Below are positions 35,435 through 43,638 of a stretch of DNA of 64,000 nucleotides, piece after piece. Below the pieces are notes generated by a model. That model made no database searches, was not told where the DNA came from, and saw only the letters and a list, made by a program, of their open reading frames with translations. This DNA is from Pelagibius sp964472095. GTDB lineage: Bacteria > Pseudomonadota > Alphaproteobacteria > Kiloniellales > Kiloniellaceae. Both the position numbers and the translations under genes were made by a program. The stretch is from positions 1 to 64,000 of the forward strand of contig CAYYIV010000013.1 of NCBI GenBank assembly GCA_964472095.1. Direction: 5' to 3'. Every line of letters starts with the position of its first letter. Positions within the stretch are counted from its first letter, which is position 1.

Positions 35435-36618
35435 CGGCCGTTCAGTCCGCGGTGCTCGGCACAGCCGGCGATGAAACCGGCCAGGGTCTCGCTGAATTCC
35501 GGCTCGTCCAGCAGGAAGGCGTCATGGCCGGCGTCGCTGGCGATCTCGACGAAGCTGACGTCGGCGGCGCAGGCATTCAGAGCATGTACGATATCGCGGT
35601 TCTCCGAGGTCGGGAACAGCCAGTCACTGGTGAAGGAAACCACGCAGAAGCGGACCGGTGTGTCGCGGAAGGCGTTCGCCAGCTTGCCACCGTGCTCCTG
35701 CGCCAGGTCGAAGTAGTCCATTGCGCGGGTGATGTAGAGATAGGAATTGGCGTCGAAGCGCTGCACGAAGCTGGCCCCCTGGTGGCGCAGGTAGCTCTCC
35801 ACCTGGAAGTCGGCCTCGAAGCCGAAGGTGAGCGAGTTGCGGTCCTGCAGGCGGCGGCCGAACTTGCGGTGTAGGGCCGGCTCCGAGAGGTAGGTGATGT
35901 GTGCCGTCATGCGCGCCACGGCGAGGCCGCGGTCGGGGTTCTTACCCTCGGAGAGGTAGCGTCCGCCGCACCAGTCGAGATCCGCCATGATGGCCTGGCG
36001 GCCGACCTCGTGAAAGGCGATGTTCTGCGCGGTGTGGCGCGCCGCGGTGGCGATCGGCACCGCGGCGAAGACCTTGTCCGGGTACTTGGCGGCCCACTCC
36101 AGCACCTGCATGCCGCCCATCGAGCCGCCGGTGACGCAGAACAGCTTGTCGATGCCCAACTGGTCGATGAGCAGCTTCTGGGCGCGTACCATATCGGCGA
36201 CGGTGATCACCGGGAAATCCAGCGCCCAGGGCTCGCCGCTCGCCGGGTTCACCGACTTGGGCCCGGTCGAGCCCATGCAGCCGCCCAGCACGTTGACGCA
36301 GATGACGAAGTATCGGTCGGTGTCGAGCGGCAGGCCGGGTCCCACCATCAGGCTCCACCAGCCGGGCTTGCCGGTCACCGGGTGGATGCCGGCCATGTAC
36401 TGGTCGCCGGTCAGCGCATGGCAGACCAGGATGGTGTTGGATCTGTCGGCATTCAGCGAACCGTAGGTTTGGTAGGCCAGGGTAAAGGGGCCAAGGCCGA
36501 CGCCGCAGTCGAGGAGAAGGGGGGTGTCGCGGCCGAACTCCATGGTCCGACCCCGTTGCACCTCGGGCTGCTCCACATCGTTGGCGGCCGTCCGCGGCCG
36601 GTCCATCACCATCGCCAA
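35431..36618 (-). CDS. metX: Homoserine O-acyltransferase MetX
   Basis: A 395-residue alpha/beta hydrolase-fold acyltransferase. The nucleophile Ser is in VTGGSMGGMQVLEW, Asp in TSDWLFP and His in SDAGHDAFLL. It transfers an acetyl (or in some alphaproteobacterial MetX, succinyl) group to homoserine, the first committed step of methionine synthesis. GAGGA 8 bases before ATG 36618 fits the start; ATG 36606 is a close alternative. A promoter-like sequence lies upstream. I saw no SAM-II-type riboswitch in the 254-base leader. Confidence 0.95.
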   Translation of the reverse strand: MAMVMDRPRTAANDVEQPEVQRGRTMEFGRDTPLLLDCGVGLGPFTLAYQTYGSLNADRSNTILVCHALTGDQYMAGIHPVTGKPGWWSLMVGPGLPLDTDRYFVICVNVLGGCMGSTGPKSVNPASGEPWALDFPVITVADMVRAQKLLIDQLGIDKLFCVTGGSMGGMQVLEWAAKYPDKVFAAVPIATAARHTAQNIAFHEVGRQAIMADLDWCGGRYLSEGKNPDRGLAVARMTAHITYLSEPALHRKFGRRLQDRNSLTFGFEADFQVESYLRHQGASFVQRFDANSYLYITRAMDYFDLAQEHGGKLANAFRDTPVRFCVVSFTSDWLFPTSENRDIVHALNACAADVSFVEIASDAGHDAFLLDEPEFSETLAGFIAGCAEHRGLNGR

Positions 36619-36689
36619 AATCCTCGACCCTGTAAGCGCTGCGGGCAGGCCCTGCGGCGCAGCGGTCCCGGGGGCGGCCGGGGGGCCAA

Positions 36690-36719
36690 TAGCTAGGGAG
36701 CCGGGGCCGCGCCTGTCAA
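36690..36719 (-). promoter_or_regulatory. Candidate sigma-70 promoter for metX
   Basis: On the minus strand TTGACA (36719 down to 36714) is followed after 18 bases by TAGCTA (36695-36690), about 70 bases before the metX start codon. Confidence 0.45.
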
Positions 36720-36810
36720 CGCTTTCTTGGCCCTATTCTGCGCCCTGGCGGGGCGCCTGCCCAGGCCAGCCGGACCCACCCCGGGGTACACGCCGAACAC
36801 AAGGTTTTCT

Positions 36811-36839
36811 TTGATTTTACCCAGTTCAGCGACTATCAG
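36811..36839 (+). promoter_or_regulatory. Candidate sigma-70 promoter for the chorismate mutase operon
   Basis: TTGATT (36811-36816), 17-base spacer, TATCAG (36834-36839), 33 bases before the ATG at 36873. It would drive the aromatic/histidine operon divergently from metX. Confidence 0.45.
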
Positions 36840-36872
36840 TAGCTCCGCCTAGCCTGCAGGTATCGGGGCCAG

Positions 36873-37751
36873 ATGTCCGACAACACGCCATCTCTGGACG
36901 ATTTGCGTCGTCAAATCGACGAAATCGACAACGACATACACGACTTGCTGATGCGCCGCACCGAGCTGGCGCGGCAGATCGGTCGTGCCAAGGGCCAGGG
37001 CGCCGTCTTCATGCGCCCGGGCCGCGAGGCGCGCGTGCTGCGCCGCCTGGTGGCGCGCCACAAGGGTCCCTTCCCGAAGCCAGTGGTCACCCGCATCTGG
37101 CGAGAGATCATCTCAGTTTTCACCCGCCTGCAGGGCCCCTTCGCCGCGGCCGCCTACGCCCCGGAGGAGGGGCCCGATCTTTCCGGCCTGGCCCGCGACC
37201 ACTTCGGTTCGCTGACGCCGATCACACGCTTCGGATCGGAAATGGGCGTGCTGCGCGCGGTCTCCAGCGGCAAGGCCAACATCGGCGTGCTGCCGCTGCC
37301 GGAGGCTGACCGCGGCACCCCGTGGTGGCCGAAGCTGGCGCGCCACGGCAAGGCGACACCCAAGGTCATCGCCCGGCTGCCCTTTGCGGCACTGGACGGC
37401 GGGCGCGGCGACAGCCCCCATGCGGTGGTCGTCTCGCTGGCCGAACCTGAGGAGAGCGGCGAGGATCACGGCTACCTCATCGTCGAGCTCGACGAGGCCG
37501 TCTCGCGCGGTGCGCTGAAGACCCTGCTGTCGGACGCCGGCTTCGAGGTCTACGACATCCAGGCCTGGGTCGATTCGCCGGACCGCACCCTGCACCTGGT
37601 CGAGGTCGAGGGCTTCCTCGCCGGTGACGATCCGCGCATCGCGGCCCTGCTGGAGGAGGCCGAGACGGTGAAGCACGCATGGTCCGTCGGCTCCTTCGCC
37701 GTGCCGCTCACTGCTGCGGACCTCGCCACCAATACACGAGCGCTGTCGTGA
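36873..37751 (+). CDS. Chorismate mutase with degenerate PheA-like C-terminal domain
   Basis: A 292-residue protein. Residues 5-90 are an AroQ-type chorismate mutase (LDDLRRQIDEIDNDIHDLLM, RRTELARQIGRAKG, then GREARVLRRL), which converts chorismate to prephenate. Residues about 95-285 look like a remnant of the prephenate dehydratase/periplasmic-binding fold plus an ACT-like end (GYLIVELDEAVSRGALKTLL). The dehydratase TRF signature is not in a recognisable context, so dehydratase activity is doubtful. GTG of hisC overlaps its stop, coupling it to hisC and tyrA. Confidence 0.88.
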   Translation: MSDNTPSLDDLRRQIDEIDNDIHDLLMRRTELARQIGRAKGQGAVFMRPGREARVLRRLVARHKGPFPKPVVTRIWREIISVFTRLQGPFAAAAYAPEEGPDLSGLARDHFGSLTPITRFGSEMGVLRAVSSGKANIGVLPLPEADRGTPWWPKLARHGKATPKVIARLPFAALDGGRGDSPHAVVVSLAEPEESGEDHGYLIVELDEAVSRGALKTLLSDAGFEVYDIQAWVDSPDRTLHLVEVEGFLAGDDPRIAALLEEAETVKHAWSVGSFAVPLTAADLATNTRALS

Positions 37752-38830
37752 GCCTGCAGCCGCGCCCTGGCATCCTTGAGGTCGCGCCCTACATCGGCGG
37801 CGAGTCCAAGGCTGCCGGTGTCAACCGGGTCATCCGCCTGGCCTCCAACGAGAACCCGCTGGGGCCGAGTCCCCAGGCAATCGCCGCATATGAAGCCGAG
37901 AAGACCCAGCTGCACCGCTACCCCGACGGCAGTGCCGGCGAATTGCGCACGGCCATAGCAGAAGCCGAATCCTTGACCGCGGCGAACATCGTCTGTGGCG
38001 CCGGCTCGGACGAGCTGATCGGCCTGCTGGTGCGGGCCTATGCCGGACCGGGCGACGAAGTGCTCTACAGTGAGCACGGCTTTCTGATGTACCCGATTTC
38101 AGCGAAGACCGCCGGGGCAACCCCTGTCGCTGCACCGGAAGCGAACCTTACTGCCGACGTCGATGGCTTGCTCGCCCGGGTGACCGAGCGCACGCGTCTG
38201 CTGTTCCTCGCCAATCCCAACAACCCGACCGGCAGCTATCTTTCGGAGAGCGCGCTGCGGCGCCTGCACAAGGGACTGCCGGCGCGGGTGCTGTTGGTGA
38301 TCGACGCGGCCTATGCCGAATATGTGACGGCACCCGACTATCCGCAGGCGGCGGCCCTGGTCGAGACGGCCGGCAACGTGGTGATGCTGCGCACCTTCTC
38401 GAAGATCCATGGGCTCGCCGCCCTGCGGCTCGGCTGGGCTTACGGCCCACCGGCGGTGGTCGATGTGTTGAACCGCGTACGCGGCCCCTTCAACGTCAGC
38501 GCGGCGGCCCAGGCCGCCGGAGCCGCTGCGGTGCGCGATCGAGACCACGTCGCCCATTCAATCGCCCACAATACGCACTGGCTGGCCTGGTTCAGCGCGG
38601 CGGTGGCTAAGGCGGACATCGAGGCGCTGCCCAGTGTCGGCAACTTCGTGCTCCTGCGCTTTGCCGGCGGCAAAGCGCAGGCCGAGGCCGTGCTTGCCGA
38701 GATGAAGCGAAGGGGCATCCTGTTGCGCGGCATGGCCGGCTACGGCCTGCCCGACTGCCTGCGCGTCACCATCGGCAGCGAGGAGGACATGCGCGCCACC
38801 GCCGGCGCACTGGCCGAGGCGGTGCAATGA
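37748..38830 (+). CDS. hisC: Histidinol-phosphate / aromatic aminotransferase HisC
   Basis: A 360-residue fold-type I PLP aminotransferase. ASNENPLGPSP near residue 31, FLANPNNPTGS, IDAAYAEY and the lysine motif TFSKIHGLAALRLGW are HisC signatures. It may serve both histidine synthesis (histidinol phosphate) and aromatic transamination, as suggested by its place between chorismate mutase and prephenate dehydrogenase genes. It starts with GTG 37748 overlapping the upstream TGA and ends overlapping the tyrA start by ATGA. Confidence 0.92.
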   Translation: MSLQPRPGILEVAPYIGGESKAAGVNRVIRLASNENPLGPSPQAIAAYEAEKTQLHRYPDGSAGELRTAIAEAESLTAANIVCGAGSDELIGLLVRAYAGPGDEVLYSEHGFLMYPISAKTAGATPVAAPEANLTADVDGLLARVTERTRLLFLANPNNPTGSYLSESALRRLHKGLPARVLLVIDAAYAEYVTAPDYPQAAALVETAGNVVMLRTFSKIHGLAALRLGWAYGPPAVVDVLNRVRGPFNVSAAAQAAGAAAVRDRDHVAHSIAHNTHWLAWFSAAVAKADIEALPSVGNFVLLRFAGGKAQAEAVLAEMKRRGILLRGMAGYGLPDCLRVTIGSEEDMRATAGALAEAVQ

Positions 38831-39801
38831 GCACGCCCGCAACTGCACCGATGTTCGACAGGGTGGCACTGCTCGGCGCCGGCCTGATCGGCTCCTCGCT
38901 GGCCTGGGCGATGCGCGAGCGCGGCCTTGCGAGCCATGTCGCCGCCTACTCTCGACGTGCCGAGACGCGCGAAGTGATCGACATCATGGGCTTCGCCGAC
39001 TCCCTGCACGCCGATCCCGGTGCCGCGGTGAAGGATGCCGAACTGGTGATATTCTGCGTGCCGGTCGGCGCCAACGCGGCGGTTGCCGCGGAGGCGGGTC
39101 CGCACATCTCCCCAGGTGCCATCGTCACAGACGTCGGCTCCGTGAAACAGGCGGTGATCCGCGACATCGGCCCCTGTCTGCCCGAGGGTGTCGAGTTCAT
39201 TCCCGGCCATCCCATTGCCGGCACCGAGCATTCCGGCCCGGAGGCGGGTTTCGGCGACCTCTTCGAGCAGCGCTGGTGCATCCTGACGCCGGTGCCCGGC
39301 ACGCCGGAGCCCGCGGTTGGCAAGCTGAAGACTTTCTGGGAGCGCTGCGGCTCGACGGTGCAGATCATGGACGCCGGCCACCACGACAAGGTGCTGGCCA
39401 TCACCTCGCACCTGCCGCACCTCATCGCCTACACCATCGTCGGTACCGCCGTCGACCTGGAGGAGAGCACGCGCGCTGAGGTGGTGAAGTTCTCCGCTGG
39501 CGGCTTCCGCGACTTCACCCGCATCGCCGGCTCCGATCCCGTCATGTGGCGCGACGTCTTCCTCAACAACCGCGAGTCGGTGCTGGAGATGCTGCAGCGC
39601 TTCTCCGAAGACCTCACGGCGCTGCAGCGGGCGATCCGCTGGGGCGAGGGGGAGATCTTGGAAGGCCTGTTCCGCCGCACGCGGGAGATCCGCCGCGGCG
39701 TCATCGACGCCCACCAGGCAGGTTCCTTCGATGCTAGAGAACCGGAGCGATCGGGACTAAAGGGATCGGTCCCAGGTACAGCATCCCCTGACGAAGAGTG
39801 A
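38827..39801 (+). CDS. tyrA: Prephenate/arogenate dehydrogenase
   Basis: A 324-residue NAD(P)-dependent enzyme with Rossmann motif LLGAGLIGSSLAWAM near residue 16, the VTDVGSVKQ motif, and GHPIAGTEHSGPEAG, which contains the catalytic-site His of TyrA proteins. It produces 4-hydroxyphenylpyruvate or tyrosine. No chorismate mutase domain is fused; that activity is encoded two genes upstream. The last 68 bases overlap the convergent DUF2125 gene, so the C-terminal tail (from about residue 302) is probably disordered. Confidence 0.9.
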   Translation: MSTPATAPMFDRVALLGAGLIGSSLAWAMRERGLASHVAAYSRRAETREVIDIMGFADSLHADPGAAVKDAELVIFCVPVGANAAVAAEAGPHISPGAIVTDVGSVKQAVIRDIGPCLPEGVEFIPGHPIAGTEHSGPEAGFGDLFEQRWCILTPVPGTPEPAVGKLKTFWERCGSTVQIMDAGHHDKVLAITSHLPHLIAYTIVGTAVDLEESTRAEVVKFSAGGFRDFTRIAGSDPVMWRDVFLNNRESVLEMLQRFSEDLTALQRAIRWGEGEILEGLFRRTREIRRGVIDAHQAGSFDAREPERSGLKGSVPGTASPDEE

Positions 39802-40756
39802 TCGGCGCCGACAGCACCGTTTCGCCGGTCACGCTGTCGGGCCGTCCCATGGTCATCACCGCAATCCTGGCGGCCAGCGCCGCTTCCGGCTTGATTTCGC
39901 CGGCGGTGACCAGCCGCTCGATGATCCTGTCGGCCCCTTTCAGTGTCGTCTCGAAGTCGCCCGCCGGGCGCAGAGCCTCATCAAGGCCGAGCCGGCCATG
40001 GGCCTGCAGATCGAGCGGCCCCCAGAGCGCCGCTAGGCGGTGAAAGCGCCAGCGCCCGCCGCGGTCGCGCCACGCCGGCAGGGCCTGCTGCGGCTTGCCC
40101 GGCGGGATGCCGCCGACCAGGGTCGAATCGAAGGATAGCCGTCCGAGCTCGTCGCCCAGCGGGCCGCCGCGTCCCGGCGGCAGCTGCACCGCAAGCACTT
40201 CACCGATCAGGTCGAGTTCCTCCAGGGCGTCGGCGTTGCCCGGCCGCAGTGGGCCGAGCCGCGCGGTCAGCCGCTGCAGGGCGATGGGCTCCAGCAGGTC
40301 GCCGCTCGCTTGCAGGAGGCCGAGGTCGATGCTGGCGCTCGCCACCTTGCCGTCGCTCTGCAACACCACGCGGCCGCTGGCGGTCTCCGCCGTGATCTCG
40401 GCCTGCTGCGTCTCGTCGCCTTCCGCCAGGCTGAGGCGATGCAGGCCGGGAAAGCGCAGATCGATGGTGAAGGGATCCCACAGCTTCGCCGCACCGCTGA
40501 TCGTCGGCCCGCGCCAGGTGAGGCCCTGCGTGGTAACCACCTGCGGCGCATCGAAGAGCACCGAGAGGGCGAAAGGAAACCCGCCGAACTCCGGCCCGTG
40601 GTAGTCGATGGCGTAGCCGCGCTCGATCTGCTCGGCGCGCCATTGGGCTATGCCATGGTCGAGCGCCTGCCGGGCCCAGAGCCAGGAGCCGGTGACGGCA
40701 GCGGAGAGCAGCAACAGCAGAAGGGCGGCGGCGACGGCCAGGCGGGTGGGACGCAT
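39734..40756 (-). CDS. DUF2125 domain protein
   Basis: A 340-residue exported or membrane-anchored protein with an N-terminal hydrophobic segment (LAVAAALLLLLLSAAVTGSW) and the DUF2125 body, which begins WRAEQIERGYAIDYHGPEFG. The family is nearly confined to Alphaproteobacteria and is predicted to reside in the periplasm; its function is unknown. ATG 40756 or ATG 40765 could start it. The frame continues far upstream to 41527, but that part is antisense to the cyclotransferase gene and lacks similarity, so it was excluded. Confidence 0.85.
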   Translation of the reverse strand: MRPTRLAVAAALLLLLLSAAVTGSWLWARQALDHGIAQWRAEQIERGYAIDYHGPEFGGFPFALSVLFDAPQVVTTQGLTWRGPTISGAAKLWDPFTIDLRFPGLHRLSLAEGDETQQAEITAETASGRVVLQSDGKVASASIDLGLLQASGDLLEPIALQRLTARLGPLRPGNADALEELDLIGEVLAVQLPPGRGGPLGDELGRLSFDSTLVGGIPPGKPQQALPAWRDRGGRWRFHRLAALWGPLDLQAHGRLGLDEALRPAGDFETTLKGADRIIERLVTAGEIKPEAALAARIAVMTMGRPDSVTGETVLSAPITLRQGMLYLGPIPLVPIAPVL

Positions 40757-40882
40757 CGCCGGCATGATAGGAGGCTGGCCCCTGCGGCGCAGCCCCAATT
40801 TCGGCGCGCCGCGGGGCCACGGCTTGCATCGGCGGGCGCGGCCTCTAACATGACCGGCTGCACCGCAGCAAATCTGGCCTCT

Positions 40883-41509
40883 ATGACCCCACCGAAGACG
40901 CCGAACCTGGAAAATCTGCAGCTGCTGTCGGAGGCGGAACGCAAGGCCCGCCGTCTCGCGTTGCCGCCGGGCGACGACTTCTGGGTGTTCGGCTACGGCT
41001 CGCTCATGTGGCACCCGGGCTTTCCCCACGTGGAGGTGCGCACCGCCCGCCTGCGCGGCCTGCATCGCAGCTTCTGCATCTACTCGCACCGCTATCGCGG
41101 CACGCCCGAGATGCCGGGACTGGTGCTCGGCCTCGACCGCGGCGGCTCCTGCCACGGCATGGTGTTCCGCGTGCCGGCGGCCGAGGGCGAAGAGGTGATC
41201 GACTACCTTTTCGAGAGGGAAATGGTGACCGGTGTCTATCGCCCCTCCTGGCGCCGCGCGGAGACTCAGGACGGCGCGGTCACCGCCATGACCTTCGTGG
41301 TCGACCGCGGCCACGGCCAGTATGCAGGCAACCTCGACCACGATGCCATGGTGGCGCTGATCCTGCAGGGGCGTGGACATCGAGGGCCCTGCCTGGAGTA
41401 CCTGGAGAACACCGTGCACCACCTGCGCGCCCTCGGCCTCAAGGACCGTGCCCTTGAGCGTCTGCTGAAGGAGGCGCAACGCCTGCGTGAAGAAGGAAAA
41501 GCAAAGTGA
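40883..41509 (+). CDS. Gamma-glutamylcyclotransferase (ChaC-like)
   Basis: A 208-residue protein with the ChaC signature FWVFGYGSLMWHPGF, the RSFCIYSHRYRGTPE segment and a catalytic-Glu candidate in FEREMVTGVY. It degrades glutathione or gamma-glutamyl peptides to 5-oxoproline. An in-frame ATG at 40850 exists, but TTGCAT...CTAACAT over 40824-40851 looks like a promoter, which favours ATG 40883. The stop overlaps the next gene by 4 bases. Confidence 0.87.
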   Translation: MTPPKTPNLENLQLLSEAERKARRLALPPGDDFWVFGYGSLMWHPGFPHVEVRTARLRGLHRSFCIYSHRYRGTPEMPGLVLGLDRGGSCHGMVFRVPAAEGEEVIDYLFEREMVTGVYRPSWRRAETQDGAVTAMTFVVDRGHGQYAGNLDHDAMVALILQGRGHRGPCLEYLENTVHHLRALGLKDRALERLLKEAQRLREEGKAK

Positions 41510-42465
41510 GTGTACTGAAAACCGCAATCAGCCGTGAGCGCATCGCCGAGACCGAGAAGCGCATCCGTCCGCACATCCGCCGCACGCCGGTGATGGCGGT
41601 CGAGCTGACGGACTTCGGTGTGGGAATGCAAGGGGGGCCACAGACGGTCGACCTGAAATTGGAATTCCTGCAGCATTCCGGCTCCTTCAAGGCGCGCGGC
41701 GCCTTCGCCAACCTGCTGTCTCGCAAGATCCCGGAAGCCGGTGTCGTCGCCGCCTCGGGCGGCAACCACGGTGCGGCGGTGGCCTACGCGGCCATGAAGC
41801 TCAAGGTCCCGGCCACCATTTTCCTGCCCAGCGTGACCTCGCCGGCCAAGGCCGAGCGCATCGAGCGCTACGGCGCCACGCTGGTTGTCGGCGGGGACCG
41901 CTATGCCGATGCCCTGGCCGCCAGCGAGGCTTTCGTGACGGAGACCGGGGCCCTGCCGGTCCATGCCTTCGACCAGCCGGAAACCCTGCTCGGCCAGGGC
42001 ACCGTCGGGCTGGAGATCGAGGCCGACCTGCCGCAGTGCGACACCCTGCTGGTGGCGACCGGCGGCGGCGGGTTGATCGGCGGCATCGCCGCCTGGTTCG
42101 CTGGGCGCATCCGCCTCGTCGCGGTGGAGCCGGAGGGTGCGCCCACCCTCTACAAGGCATTGGCCGCTGGCCGGCCAGTCGATGCCGAGGCCGGCGGCAT
42201 CGCCGCCGACTCCCTGGCGCCGAAGCAGGTTGGTCAACTGATGTTCCCGCTCGCGCAGGCCTATGTCGACCGTTCGGTCCTGGTGGCCGACGACGACATC
42301 CGCGCCGCCCAGCAGGCGCTGTGGGACAGCCTGCGTGTGGTGGCGGAGCCGGGCGGCGCTGCGGCCATGGCCGCCCTGCTGTCGGGCCGCTATCGTCCGG
42401 CGGCGGACGAAAGGGTGGCGGTGCTGCTGTGCGGGGCCAATACCACGGCGGTCGATTTCGGCTGA
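41506..42465 (+). CDS. Threonine/serine dehydratase
   Basis: A 319-residue fold-type II PLP enzyme. The PLP lysine is in LQHSGSFKARGAFANL, the substrate loop is ASGGNHGAAVAYA and the phosphate-binding glycine loop is VATGGGGLIGGI. The catalytic-domain-only length, without an ACT regulatory domain, fits a biodegradative threonine/serine ammonia-lyase that makes 2-oxobutanoate or pyruvate. It starts with GTG 41506, overlapping the ChaC-like stop codon. Confidence 0.88.
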   Translation: MSVLKTAISRERIAETEKRIRPHIRRTPVMAVELTDFGVGMQGGPQTVDLKLEFLQHSGSFKARGAFANLLSRKIPEAGVVAASGGNHGAAVAYAAMKLKVPATIFLPSVTSPAKAERIERYGATLVVGGDRYADALAASEAFVTETGALPVHAFDQPETLLGQGTVGLEIEADLPQCDTLLVATGGGGLIGGIAAWFAGRIRLVAVEPEGAPTLYKALAAGRPVDAEAGGIAADSLAPKQVGQLMFPLAQAYVDRSVLVADDDIRAAQQALWDSLRVVAEPGGAAAMAALLSGRYRPAADERVAVLLCGANTTAVDFG

Positions 42466-42607
42466 AAGCCACGGGCCGGTGCTCGCGCCTTGGGCCGTCA
42501 CATTTTAGTGTAGCGACGTGATTTGATCGCGACGGGGGTAGCCAAATATCTCTAGGCCGAGGCAGGCGACGATCTGCCCAGTGCAACAGGAGATGTGAGG
42601 GTATCCC

Positions 42608-43162
42608 ATGACGCGCAGTCTTCTCTTGGTCTCGGCGTTGTCGGTCATGACGTCGCTGTCGCTGATGAGCGCCGCCCAGGCCGGAGCGCAATACGTCGAC
42701 GAAAGCGGCTTCGCCATCAGCGGCTACGATCCGGTCGCCTACTTCGACTTGAAGCAGGTGCCGGTCGGCGAGAAGCAGCCAGAAGCCGTGCCCGGCAAGG
42801 CCGGCATCACCGCCGAATACAACGGTGCCACCTGGGCCTTTGCCTCGGAAAAGCACCGCGAGATGTTTCTCGCCGATCCGGCCAAGTACGCGCCGGCCTT
42901 TGACGGCCACTGCGCCTACGGCATCGCCCAGGGCGGCAAGGTGCCGGCCAATCCAAATCTCTGGCGCATCGTCGACGGCAAGCTCTACCTCAACATCACC
43001 CCGGCCGTGGTGGGATTCTGGGAAAGCGACATTCCCGGCAACCTGACCAAAGCCGAGGGCAACTGGTCTTCCAAGGAGTCGGCGCCGGCTTCGGACAAGA
43101 GCTGGAAGGCAATCGACGACAACAAGGGGACCTACACGGTCTCCGCACCGGTCCAGCACTGA
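42608..43162 (+). CDS. Periplasmic YHS domain protein
   Basis: A 184-residue exported protein: signal peptide (LLLVSALSVMTSLSLMSAAQA), then the YHS core (FAISGYDPVAYFDLKQVPVG, YNGATWAFASEKHREMFLAD) and FDGHCAYGIAQG. YHS domains bind metal ions; copper is the best known ligand. A second segment (VVGFWESDIPGNLTKAEGNW) follows. AGGAG before ATG 42608 supports the start. Its stop lies 45 bases before the bufferin precursor gene, so it is probably part of that metal-handling operon. Confidence 0.85.
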   Translation: MTRSLLLVSALSVMTSLSLMSAAQAGAQYVDESGFAISGYDPVAYFDLKQVPVGEKQPEAVPGKAGITAEYNGATWAFASEKHREMFLADPAKYAPAFDGHCAYGIAQGGKVPANPNLWRIVDGKLYLNITPAVVGFWESDIPGNLTKAEGNWSSKESAPASDKSWKAIDDNKGTYTVSAPVQH

Positions 43163-43207
43163 CGTTCAACCCGTTCAACTCGGCAGATCTTAAGGGAGTT
43201 TCCGACA

Positions 43208-43537
43208 ATGGCTGAGAACATGAAGCTTGTAAGTGCCGCCATGATCGCGGGCGCCGTTGCGCTTGCGGTTTCCGCGACTGCGAATGTGGCGCCGGCCGCC
43301 GCCCAGGCCCAGGAGAAGTGCTACGGCATTTCGCTGGCCGGCCAGAATGATTGCGCCGCCGGTCCCGGCACCACCTGCGCCGGCACCTCGACGGTGGACT
43401 ACCAGGGCAACGCCTGGAAGCTGGTCCCCGCTGGCGACTGCCTGAAGTACGGCGTCGAGGAATCGATGGCCGATTTCGAGCTGCCGGGCGACCGCAAGGG
43501 TTCGCTCGAAGCGCTCGATCGCGACGTGCCGGCCTAA
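43208..43537 (+). CDS. bufA1: BufA1-type periplasmic bufferin metallophore precursor
   Basis: A 109-residue DUF2282 protein: signal peptide (MIAGAVALAVSATANVAPAAA) followed by a core with four cysteines, EKCYGISLAGQNDC and TTCAGTSTVDYQGNAW...GDC, the hallmark of BufA1. In this RiPP family the MNIO enzyme BufB converts the cysteines, in other species reported to yield copper-binding 5-thiooxazole groups, and the product buffers copper in the periplasm. AAGGGAG before ATG 43208 fits the start. A strong hairpin follows the gene, which would keep precursor mRNA abundant relative to the maturase. Confidence 0.9.
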   Translation: MAENMKLVSAAMIAGAVALAVSATANVAPAAAQAQEKCYGISLAGQNDCAAGPGTTCAGTSTVDYQGNAWKLVPAGDCLKYGVEESMADFELPGDRKGSLEALDRDVPA

Positions 43538-43552
43538 CGGTCGGCGGACGAG

Positions 43553-43591
43553 GACAGCGGCCCCCTGCCCCTGGTCAGCGGGGCCGCTGTC
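43553..43591 (+). terminator. Strong hairpin between bufferin precursor and maturase genes
   Basis: Perfect 12-bp stem GACAGCGGCCCC (43553-43564) with GGGGCCGCTGTC (43580-43591), 15-base loop, followed by TTCCC rather than a clean U-run. It lies 16 bases after the bufA1 stop and 48 bases before bufB. Likely attenuates read-through or protects the 3' end of the precursor message. Confidence 0.7.
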
Positions 43592-43638
43592 TTCCCATCC
43601 TTTCCTGGTCTTGAGCCTCGGGTGACAGGACGACGGTC

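Noticed and set aside
36619..36872. SAM riboswitch before metX
   Set aside because: I looked for SAM-II-like or other SAM-binding elements in the 254-base leader and saw none; only a sigma-70-like promoter is apparent.
40757..41527. N-terminal extension of the DUF2125 frame
   Set aside because: Antisense to the cyclotransferase gene; the signal/anchor segment of DUF2125 starts at 40756-40765.
42538..42561. ECF-sigma-like promoter GTAGCC-N14-CGAG before the YHS/bufferin operon
   Set aside because: Resembles the GTAACC/CGAA promoter known for bufferin genes in Caulobacter but has a mismatch in both boxes and a short spacer; too weak to call.
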